Shown here: positions 1 to 5,664 of the stretch, piece by piece
Position numbering within the stretch: position 1 is the stretch's first letter
Layout of the letters: every line of letters starts with the position of its first letter
Origin: Candidatus Woesebacteria bacterium
GTDB lineage: Bacteria; Patescibacteriota; Microgenomatia; UBA8517
DNA length: 5,817 nucleotides
NCBI GenBank assembly: GCA_026394855.1
Contig: JAPLZT010000113.1
Location: 1 to 5,817, forward strand
Reading direction: 5' to 3'
Translations under genes and position numbers: made by a program
Notes under the pieces: model-generated
Seen by the model: the letters and a program-made list of their open reading frames with translations, nothing else
What the model was told of the DNA's origin: nothing
Database searches by the model: none

Positions 1-377
1 CCCCCCACCCCTTTTCTTAGCGCTTCATAGTTCAGACTGCTAGAATTGAGTCCATTATCTAAATAATTATCAATTTTGTACCTTTTAATAACTTCAATAA
101 GTCCTGCATAGTGATCCGAATCCGGATGTGTCAAAATTACAGCCTCAATCTTCCTATCCCAAAAGGGAATGTATTTTCCAAGACAATCAAGAACTTTGTT
201 GTTGGGTCCCCCATCAATAAGTACTTGTGTGTTACCGTATATAAGGAGTGTTGCATCCCCCTGACCGACGTCGCAGGTAACTATATGAAGGTTTTTGTCG
301 GGAAGGCTGAAGACAGAAAGAACCAAGGCAGAAAGAACAAGGCTAAGACTTATAAAGATGTACTTCCAGATACGCAT
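1..377 (-). CDS. ComEC-type metallo-beta-lactamase-fold hydrolase, N-terminal part (runs off window)
   Basis: The 125 complete codons visible start at an ATG (375-377) and are cut by the window edge. Residues 4-25 are a hydrophobic signal or anchor segment, so the catalytic domain should lie outside the membrane. The mature part opens with the ComEC/Rec2 hallmark DVGQGD (36-41), then LIDGG (53-57) and the metal-binding motif THPDSDH (83-89, the HxDxDH signature). This is the domain normally fused to the C-terminus of ComEC, where it is thought to degrade or process the incoming DNA strand. Here it is a separate reading frame whose start lies inside comEC (28-bp overlap), and an in-frame TAA sits two codons upstream of the ATG, so it needs its own initiation. 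GGTGG 8 nt upstream can serve as ribosome binding site. It could also be a stand-alone MBL hydrolase, but the position directly after the ComEC channel favours a split ComEC. Confidence 0.85.
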   Translation of the reverse strand, partial: MRIWKYIFISLSLVLSALVLSVFSLPDKNLHIVTCDVGQGDATLLIYGNTQVLIDGGPNNKVLDCLGKYIPFWDRKIEAVILTHPDSDHYAGLIEVIKRYKIDNYLDNGLNSSSLNYEALRKGVG

Positions 378-1363
378 AAATTAAACCACCAGGTTAAGGG
401 ATAACTTAAATATAATATTAGTCTTCCCAAAAAAGGAAATATTAATCCTAAAATGCCTCCCATCGCCCCCAATATCATAATCGGCGGAATTGTCCAAAGA
501 ATAAGCATATTAACTGCCGGGGAAAGAATATTAAATTGTCCAAAAGTTACAAAAAGTATAGGGGCAACTCCAATTTGGGCAGCAATTGAGGTAGAAAGAC
601 CCTCTTTTAAGAAGCTTGGTACAAATTTTAGATAATTATTAACCCTTTTCTGAAAAAGCATCAAAGAAGCCGTTGCGACAAAGGAAAGAATAAAACCGAT
701 GTCGAAGGTCCACGAAGGATCGTAAATAAGCATTATTAGAGCGGTTATTAAAAGAACTCTCCAGGAAAATGACAACCTTCCCGCTCCCTGTGCCCAAAAA
801 GCAAAAGTTATCATAATCCCCGCGCGTATAAGGGGAGCTTCAAACCCGGAAATGGCAACGTAGAGCCAAATTCCCAAAATTGCAAAAATCAAAGCCTTTT
901 TTCTGGAGAGAAAAACTGTTAATAAATTTATTAAAAACCCGGCTACAAACGTCACATTCATGCCTGAGGCAACAACAACATGGATAACTCCGGATTTTTT
1001 AAGATCTTCCCAAAATTTCTCCGGAATTTGAGACTTTGAACCTAAAGTTATACCTGCAACTAAGCTTGCGTGAGGTTCAGGCAAAGTTTTTCTATAAAAA
1101 GCGATTATCTTTTTCCTAAAACCAAATAAAAAATTATTTCCGGAAGAAATACTTATTAATTCAGTATTTATTAATTCCCCATTCTTAACTTTTCCTTTAA
1201 CCGAAATGGCGTCGCCGTAATTAACTTCAGGGTAAAGAGGAAGATAAAAATAAAAACCCAATAAATCGATTTTTTGCTTAAAGGAATACCTTACGGGTTC
1301 TTGCAAAACTCTGGATGTTATTTTAATTGCCTGTCCGTTCCGGTAGTTGCTGCTAAGGCCCAA
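350..1363 (-). CDS. comEC: ComEC/Rec2-type competence channel domain (no MBL domain)
   Basis: This is the inner-membrane channel that carries single-stranded DNA into the cytoplasm during natural transformation. Residues 10-73 form a short N-terminal segment like the OB-fold (DUF4131) region. From about residue 96 the Competence domain follows: LVAGITLGSK (101-110), HVVVASGMN (128-136), GFEAPLIRAGIM (173-184), the DIGFILSF helix (221-228), AAQIGVAPIL (261-270) and FGQFNILSPAVN (274-285), with about seven or eight hydrophobic helices. Usual ComEC proteins are 600-800 aa because an MBL domain follows; here the chain ends at 337 residues just after WWFNLC, and the MBL domain is the next, overlapping gene. 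The start used is TTG at 1363, the first standard start in the frame, but it has no ribosome binding site. The frame stays open upstream and encodes a membrane helix, so the true N-terminus is probably near 1438. The family call is firm; the start is not. Confidence 0.88.
   Translation of the reverse strand: MGLSSNYRNGQAIKITSRVLQEPVRYSFKQKIDLLGFYFYLPLYPEVNYGDAISVKGKVKNGELINTELISISSGNNFLFGFRKKIIAFYRKTLPEPHASLVAGITLGSKSQIPEKFWEDLKKSGVIHVVVASGMNVTFVAGFLINLLTVFLSRKKALIFAILGIWLYVAISGFEAPLIRAGIMITFAFWAQGAGRLSFSWRVLLITALIMLIYDPSWTFDIGFILSFVATASLMLFQKRVNNYLKFVPSFLKEGLSTSIAAQIGVAPILFVTFGQFNILSPAVNMLILWTIPPIMILGAMGGILGLIFPFLGRLILYLSYPLTWWFNLCVSGSTSL
386..390 (-). promoter_or_regulatory. Probable ribosome binding site of the MBL gene
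   Basis: GGTGG on the minus strand, 8 nt before the ATG at 377, is complementary to the CACC part of the anti-Shine-Dalgarno tail. It lies inside the comEC coding sequence and supports an internal start rather than a fused protein. The match is short, so this is tentative. Confidence 0.4.
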
Positions 1364-1438
1364 AAAGCGGAAAATTACGGTAAATATCAGAAAAGTCCAA
1401 AAGAAAAAACCGGGTGATTTTAGAAATTTTGTGTTAAT
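1364..1438 (-). other. Probable N-terminal membrane-helix extension of ComEC
   Basis: In the comEC frame, 25 codons upstream of the TTG are open and encode a basic start (KFLK) followed by a strongly hydrophobic run (FFFWTFLIFTVIF), like the first transmembrane helix expected before the ComEC OB-fold. No ATG, GTG or TTG exists in this stretch. Candidates are ATT at 1438-1436, which overlaps the comEA stop by one base (ATTAA), and CTG at 1390-1388. Stop-start coupling with comEA would explain initiation at ATT. The frame is closed by a TAA at 1457-1459. Confidence 0.55.
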
Positions 1439-2024
1439 AGCAGGATATTTTATCTTTTATTTTTTCGTAAACATTACTCGGCATTGCCCCCTTAGAAACC
1501 AGTTCGGAAGTTTCTGAGTAAGGTCTGTGTTCGATGATGTTTTGGGCGTAGACAGGACCTATTCCAACTAGACTATCTAATGTTTTTGTGTCGGCGGTAT
1601 TTATGTTAATTAAACCCGTCACACCCTCCCCTCCGGTTTGACTTGTTGAAATTCCTTGAGTTTGACCGACTTTAGGAATATATATTTTTTGTCCGTCGGA
1701 AAGTTTTGCAGCGCGGTTAATATTTTTGGCAACAAGGCCCCTGTCTGCATTTTGGGAAAGACCTCCGGAGGCAATCAAAAGATCATCAATCCGGCTTCCG
1801 GCCGGAAGTCTATATACTCCGGGTTTTTGGACCTCCCCTGAAATTTCGACAACGATCTCTGTTGTATCATTCTTAACATCATCCTTAAGCTCACTGGATG
1901 CATCAAGAACTTCTATTTTAGATGATGAGAGTAATCCTGCATTTTTGAAGAAAATGTAGCCCAAGGTCATTAAGATAAGCCCGGAAAGGACGACTAAAAT
2001 TAAATATCTATTTTTGTACAACAA
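1434..2024 (-). CDS. comEA: ComEA-like competence DNA-binding protein (SLBB + helix-hairpin-helix)
   Basis: This is a membrane-anchored receptor that binds double-stranded DNA outside the cell and hands it to the ComEC channel. Its 196 residues are close to the length of Bacillus ComEA. In order: an N-terminal transmembrane anchor (about 6-26), a polar linker, an SLBB/soluble-ligand-binding beta-grasp domain (about 56-118, with EISGEVQKPGVYRLPAG at 60-76 and GQKIYIPKVG at 111-120), a Gly/Ser/Thr linker (121-136) and a helix-hairpin-helix domain (137-192, with ININTAD, LVGIGPVYA at 152-160 and IIEHRP). The second hairpin, normally GIG-like, is degenerate (KGAMPSNVYEKIKD). The start is TTG at 2024; a second TTG follows and the frame is closed by TAA just upstream. 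AGGAAAG at 2035-2041 is a good ribosome binding site. The first 17 bp overlap the end of leuS, so the two genes are probably translationally coupled. Confidence 0.93.
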   Translation of the reverse strand: MLYKNRYLILVVLSGLILMTLGYIFFKNAGLLSSSKIEVLDASSELKDDVKNDTTEIVVEISGEVQKPGVYRLPAGSRIDDLLIASGGLSQNADRGLVAKNINRAAKLSDGQKIYIPKVGQTQGISTSQTGGEGVTGLININTADTKTLDSLVGIGPVYAQNIIEHRPYSETSELVSKGAMPSNVYEKIKDKISCY

Positions 2025-4233
2025 AGTTAATTATCTTTCCTGATACAAAGATTACTTTCTTAATTTTCTGACCATCCAGCCATTTAGCAACTTTTGCATC
2101 ATTCTTTGCCAATTTTTCCATTTCTTCTTTCACTGTTGACTGTTCGCTGTTCACTGTCAACTGACTTCTTAACTTCCCATTTACCTGTATTACCATAACT
2201 ACTTCCCCTACTTGTAGATATTTCGGATCATATTCAGGCCAAGTTGACATATGGATTGATTCCGCATTTCCCAATACTTCATGCCAAATTTCCTCTGCCA
2301 AATGAGGAGTAAACGGAGCAAGCAGTCTTACAAATAAATTTGCGCTTTCTTTATCAATACTTCCTTCTTCCTCCCATGTATTTACAAATTCCATTAGAGA
2401 AGAAACAATTGTGTTGAATTTAAATGCCTCAATGTCTCTGTCTACTTTATTTATAGTTTGATGCAGTTTAGTAAGCAAAATCAGTGAGGGTTTATCATTT
2501 CCTACCCTACTTTCAAAAGCTCTCCAGACTCTACCTAAAAATCTATAACAGCCTTCCAGACTTTCTTCGCTCCAAGCAACCATCTGATCAAAAGGCCCCA
2601 TAAACATCTCGTAAATTCTTAAGGTATCTGCTCCATATTTTCCCACAATCTGATCAGGACTTATGACATTGTCAAAAGATTTGCTCATTTTCCTGCCGTC
2701 TGCCCCTAAAACAATGCCGTGAGAATACCTCTTCAGGTAGGGCTCTGAATTAGGAACAATCCCGATGTCAAAAAGGAATTTGTAAATGAACCTTGAATAA
2801 AGCAAATGCAAAGTGGTATGTTCAAAGCCGCCCTGATACAGATCCACCGGCAGCCAATAATCCATCTTCTTTTTGGAAGCAATTTCGTTGTTGTTGTTTG
2901 GATCGGCATAACGTATAAAGTACCAGTTTGAGCCGGCCCAATTCGGCATGGTATCGGTTTCTCTTCGCCCCGGTTCTCCGCACTGAGGACAGGGAACTTC
3001 TAACCAATCTTTAACTTTAGCCAAAGGTGACTCCCCTGTGCCGGAAGGCTCATATTTTTCCAAATAAGGAAGCTCCACCGGCAAATCTTTTTCAGGTACG
3101 GCCACCGGACCGCACTTGGGGCAATGAATGATCGGAATCGGTTCCCCCCAATAATGCTGCCTGGAAAAGATCCAATCACGGAGATGATAATTGGTGTATT
3201 TTTCTCCCCACCCATTCTTTTCAATCACCTGCCAAAGTTTTTCATCCGGATCTTTTTGAATAATATCTAAGTGATACTTTTTAGCAAAATCCATATCACG
3301 TTCATCGTGAGCAGGTACACCCATTATCGTTCCTGTTCCATAATCAGGAGTGACATAATTTGTGTCCCAAATCGGTATTTTTCTCCCATCCAAAGGATTA
3401 ATAGCGTATTTACCGGAAAATTTACCGATTTTCTCCTTGCTCCCCTCTTCGTAAAGCTTACTGGTAGCTAAAAAAGTAACTGCATTTAACGTATCTGGGC
3501 GGGTGGTAAATACTTTAACATCACCGAACTTAATCTTCATCCCTGCAGATTTCCCGATCCAATTTACTTGCTGACGGGCAATCTGAGGGGCAAAATCAAC
3601 CGTTTTCAGATCATCTAAAAGTCTTTCGGCATACTTCGTGATTCTTAACAGCCACTGTTTTTGCAGCCGGCGTTCAATGGGCATCCCACAGCGTTCGTGG
3701 GTACCGTTAGGCAAAACTTCTTCATCGGCTAGGTTGGTTTTACACTTCGGACACCAATTAACCAAAACTTCCGCCTGATAGGCCAAACCTTTTTTGAAAA
3801 GCTGAAGAAAGATCCACTGGGTCCATTTGTAGTACTTCGGATCAGTCGTATCAATTTCCCGGGTCCAGTCAAAGGAAAGCCCTAAAGCTTGACATTGTCG
3901 TTTAAAAACTTTGATATTTTCGGGCACAACCTTGGAAGGATGAGTACCTGTCTTTATGGCGTAGTTTTCGGCCGGCAAACCAAAGGCGTCCCAACCCATA
4001 GGGTAAAGAACATTAAAACCTTCCATTCTTTTCTTTCTGGCGTATGAGTCCATTGCTCCCCAGGAACGGACATGGCCAATATGGAGTCCCGCTCCTGAAG
4101 GATATGGAAATTCAACAAGAAGATAAAACTTTTTTTTATCCGAAAAGTCTTGAGCATGATAAATCCCCTCTTTTTCCCAAATCCCTTGCCACTTATGCTC
4201 GACTTCTGCAGGGTTATATTTTATGTCAGCCAT
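2008..4233 (-). CDS. leuS: Leucyl-tRNA synthetase
   Basis: This class Ia synthetase charges tRNA-Leu with leucine in the cytoplasm. The 741 residues contain, in order: the HIGH motif (51-54, after FPYPSGAGL), a Cys-containing CP1 zinc region (C161, C164, C182), the CP1 editing domain with TTRPDT (243-248) and GTIMGVPAHDERD (301-313), a second knuckle (C371, C374, C415, C418), the KMSKS loop (515-519), an anticodon-binding helical domain (about 590-665) and a small C-terminal domain (about 675-741). E. coli LeuRS is about 860 aa. The shortfall comes from an absent leucine-specific insert before KMSKS (also absent in Gram-positive LeuRS) and an editing domain roughly 28 residues shorter. The start is ATG at 4233, giving the expected MADIKYNPAEVEHKWQ opening; a longer TTG start at 4296 would run through the promoter. 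A strong promoter lies immediately upstream, leaving almost no leader. It heads the cluster with the competence genes. Confidence 0.98.
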   Translation of the reverse strand: MADIKYNPAEVEHKWQGIWEKEGIYHAQDFSDKKKFYLLVEFPYPSGAGLHIGHVRSWGAMDSYARKKRMEGFNVLYPMGWDAFGLPAENYAIKTGTHPSKVVPENIKVFKRQCQALGLSFDWTREIDTTDPKYYKWTQWIFLQLFKKGLAYQAEVLVNWCPKCKTNLADEEVLPNGTHERCGMPIERRLQKQWLLRITKYAERLLDDLKTVDFAPQIARQQVNWIGKSAGMKIKFGDVKVFTTRPDTLNAVTFLATSKLYEEGSKEKIGKFSGKYAINPLDGRKIPIWDTNYVTPDYGTGTIMGVPAHDERDMDFAKKYHLDIIQKDPDEKLWQVIEKNGWGEKYTNYHLRDWIFSRQHYWGEPIPIIHCPKCGPVAVPEKDLPVELPYLEKYEPSGTGESPLAKVKDWLEVPCPQCGEPGRRETDTMPNWAGSNWYFIRYADPNNNNEIASKKKMDYWLPVDLYQGGFEHTTLHLLYSRFIYKFLFDIGIVPNSEPYLKRYSHGIVLGADGRKMSKSFDNVISPDQIVGKYGADTLRIYEMFMGPFDQMVAWSEESLEGCYRFLGRVWRAFESRVGNDKPSLILLTKLHQTINKVDRDIEAFKFNTIVSSLMEFVNTWEEEGSIDKESANLFVRLLAPFTPHLAEEIWHEVLGNAESIHMSTWPEYDPKYLQVGEVVMVIQVNGKLRSQLTVNSEQSTVKEEMEKLAKNDAKVAKWLDGQKIKKVIFVSGKIINFVVQK
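2035..2041 (-). promoter_or_regulatory. Ribosome binding site of comEA
   Basis: AGGAAAG on the minus strand lies 10 nt before the TTG at 2024, inside the last codons of leuS. It decides the comEA start: the frame closes two codons upstream and the next ATG is in the middle of the membrane anchor. Confidence 0.6.
2131..2165 (+). repeat. Five tandem heptanucleotide units inside leuS
   Basis: Read on the plus strand, the units are CACTGTT, GACTGTT, CGCTGTT, CACTGTC and AACTGAC, five consecutive 7-mers that decay at one end. The stretch is also partly self-complementary (GTTGAC...GTCAAC). On the coding strand it encodes about LTVNSEQSTV (residues 692-701), a loop of the LeuRS C-terminal domain that usually reads like IEVPADASEEE. 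Because 7 is not a multiple of 3, the reading frame cycles every three units (21 nt, 7 residues). Confidence 0.75.
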
Positions 4234-4240
4234 TTGATAG

Positions 4241-4269
4241 ATTATATGAAGCTTTTGACAAAAAGGCAA
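4241..4269 (-). promoter_or_regulatory. leuS promoter (sigma70-type), near-leaderless
   Basis: On the minus strand, -35 TTGCCT (4264-4269) and a perfect -10 TATAAT (4241-4246) are separated by 17 bp. The expected transcription start, 7 nt past the -10, is about 4234, one base before the leuS ATG at 4233. No ribosome binding site precedes the ATG, in keeping with a leaderless message. Confidence 0.75.
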
Positions 4270-4278
4270 GAATGGGTA

Positions 4279-4307
4279 TTGACAAATAATAGACAATTAT
4301 GTATATT
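4279..4307 (+). promoter_or_regulatory. abiE promoter (sigma70-type), near-leaderless
   Basis: A consensus -35 TTGACA (4279-4284), a 17-bp spacer and a -10 TATATT (4302-4307) place the transcription start near 4314, two bases before the abiEi ATG at 4316. TATTAT at 4304-4309 is an alternative -10 (19-bp spacer) and would put the start on the ATG itself. No ribosome binding site is present. The promoter is divergent from that of leuS, with the two -35 boxes 9 bp apart. Confidence 0.75.
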
Positions 4308-4315
4308 ATCTATTA
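4287..4315. promoter_or_regulatory. 29-bp imperfect palindrome, likely AbiEi operator
   Basis: The left arm TAATAGACAAT (4287-4297) and right arm ATTATCTATTA (4305-4315) match at 10 of 11 positions around a 7-base centre. The palindrome spans the spacer, -10 and start site of the abiE promoter and ends at the abiEi ATG, so a bound protein would block RNA polymerase. Characterised AbiEi antitoxins repress their own operon by binding inverted repeats in the promoter, so autoregulation is the natural reading; binding itself is inferred. The outer 7 bp of each arm are perfect, but A/T richness makes some chance symmetry possible. Confidence 0.6.
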
Positions 4316-4870
4316 ATGAAGTATTTAGACTTAAGGAAGTTTATCGAAGGAAATGTTTTTGGCATACTTGACGTTGCCAAACTCTTCCCTGAGGAAAAAC
4401 CCGAAGCTATAAGAACACAACTTTACCGTCTGGTAAAAAACGAACGCCTATTTCCTATTAAGAGAGGTCTTTATGCCTTCGATAAAAACAAGGTAGATGA
4501 TCTTGAACTTGCAGGTAAACTTTACTCCCCCTCCTATATTAGTTTGGAAACCGCTCTCAACTACTACGGAGTAATCCCGGACATCCCGATGGCGGTAAGA
4601 AGTGTGACACCCATAACCACAAAGAAAATAGAAACGGATTTAGGCGATTATTATTACCTGAAAATTGACAGCAAACTCTTCTTCGGTTTTTCTCAGGCAC
4701 CATATGCAATTGCCCATAAAGAAAAGGCACTTCTAGATTATTTGTACCTCCGCAAAGTAAGAAAAGTCTCAGCCGAGGCGCGTTTAAACTTGAAAGGTTT
4801 TGACTGGAAGCGTTATCATGAATATGCAGTCTTTTTTCCTAAATGGGTTCAACAGCTTAAACTATCATGA
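4316..4870 (+). CDS. abiEi: AbiEi-family antitoxin / transcriptional autorepressor
   Basis: This is the antitoxin of a type IV toxin-antitoxin system, also known from phage abortive infection. It is 184 residues long, close to described AbiEi proteins. Residues about 8-53 form a winged helix-turn-helix that ends in the typical wing IKRGLYAF (48-55). The AbiEi C-terminal domain follows, with SYISLETALNYYGVIP (73-88) and AHKEKALLDYLYL (133-145), both characteristic of the family. In studied systems the N-terminal domain binds promoter inverted repeats and the C-terminal domain is needed to counter the toxin. Here it sits directly before the toxin gene with an ATGA overlap, and a palindrome lies at its own promoter. 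The start is ATG at 4316, which follows the predicted transcription start by about two bases; no ribosome binding site is seen. It ends with TGA. Confidence 0.9.
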   Translation: MKYLDLRKFIEGNVFGILDVAKLFPEEKPEAIRTQLYRLVKNERLFPIKRGLYAFDKNKVDDLELAGKLYSPSYISLETALNYYGVIPDIPMAVRSVTPITTKKIETDLGDYYYLKIDSKLFFGFSQAPYAIAHKEKALLDYLYLRKVRKVSAEARLNLKGFDWKRYHEYAVFFPKWVQQLKLS

Positions 4871-5664
4871 ACAATGCCGTAACCAATTTTGACGAGATTC
4901 TTCGACAGGCTCATGACTATGGTCTGCCGCAGGAAAAGAAACGGGCTATCTTGAGAGAATATTTGCAAACAAAAATTCTTTCATTGATCTACCAGGAGAC
5001 TGTTTCCAAAAATTTATATTTTATCGGAGGGACTGCACTAAGGATACTCCGGGGACTTAATCGTTTTTCCGAAGATTTGGATTTTGACTCCGTGGGAACT
5101 ACTCCCGATCAGATACGAGAATTAATAAAAACAATTGTACACAGGCTTGATCAGGAAAACATTGCTGTAGAACTATATCAAAACACAACCCCCAAGAAAT
5201 ACTACTACGAATTACGCTTCCCCCGTTTACTGGCAGAACTTAAATTGGGTTCCGTTACAGGAGAAAAACTGATGATTAAGCTTGATATTGAGAATTTCTG
5301 GCGAGGCCAAAAAAGAGAAATGCTATTCGTCAACCGCTATGGCCTTTTAGCAACCGTGGTCACAAATCCCCTGGATCAGATATTGGTAGAAAAGTTGGCT
5401 GCATATTTGGGACGTAAAGAAACTCAAGCCCGAGATCTTTATGATTTAGTTTGGCTTCTTGCCAAAGGAATAAAAACAGATAACAAATTCGCACTAAAAA
5501 ACAATTTAACAGCGGATTTATTGGAAAAAGCCCTAAAAAAGTTTAATCAGGAGAAAAAAAATCTGCCAATTTTGAAAAATAAATTAAAACCCTTCCTTTT
5601 CGATGAAAAAAAGGTCTCTTCAGTGAATTTTTTCGAAAATTTAGTTAAAAATAGCGGAAAATAA
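4867..5664 (+). CDS. abiEii: AbiEii-family nucleotidyltransferase toxin
   Basis: This is the toxin of the pair, a 265-residue cytoplasmic protein of the DNA polymerase beta-like nucleotidyltransferase superfamily (AbiEii/AbiGii, DUF1814). Key motifs are intact: FIGGTAL (52-58) with the GG of the NTase fold, RFSEDLDFD (66-74) with metal-binding acidic residues D70 and D72, KLDIE (138-142) with a third acidic residue, and a C-terminal EKLAAYLGRKETQARDLYDL (175-194), the conserved K...R..RD.YDL block. The C-terminus (about 205-265) is helical and lysine-rich. Family members transfer nucleotides using NTP; the related mycobacterial MenT toxins act on tRNA 3' ends, but the target here is unknown. 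Translation should be coupled to abiEi: ATG at 4867 overlaps the antitoxin stop (ATGA), and no separate ribosome binding site is seen. With all motifs present it looks active, not a remnant. Confidence 0.9.
   Translation: MNNAVTNFDEILRQAHDYGLPQEKKRAILREYLQTKILSLIYQETVSKNLYFIGGTALRILRGLNRFSEDLDFDSVGTTPDQIRELIKTIVHRLDQENIAVELYQNTTPKKYYYELRFPRLLAELKLGSVTGEKLMIKLDIENFWRGQKREMLFVNRYGLLATVVTNPLDQILVEKLAAYLGRKETQARDLYDLVWLLAKGIKTDNKFALKNNLTADLLEKALKKFNQEKKNLPILKNKLKPFLFDEKKVSSVNFFENLVKNSGK

Noticed and set aside
111..404. Plus-strand 97-residue open frame
   Set aside because: It lies opposite the MBL and comEC coding sequences, which carry clear motifs, and its translation resembles no known family.
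4255..4260. Second TTGACA as an alternative -35 for abiE
   Set aside because: No -10-like hexamer lies 16-18 bp downstream. The copy at 4279 pairs properly with TATATT.
4234..4296. Longer leuS start (TTG at 4296, 21 extra residues)
   Set aside because: It would run through both promoter elements, and the added residues do not resemble LeuRS. MADIKYNPAEVEHKW at 4233 is the expected start.
4044..4371. Plus-strand open frames across the leuS start and the promoter region
   Set aside because: They overlap the conserved N-terminus of LeuRS and run through the promoters and the abiEi start in another frame, so they are shadows.
4868..4870. TGA recoded as a sense codon, as in some CPR lineages
   Set aside because: TGA ends abiEi exactly at the ATGA junction and the protein is full length. 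Trp and Gly codons elsewhere look standard.
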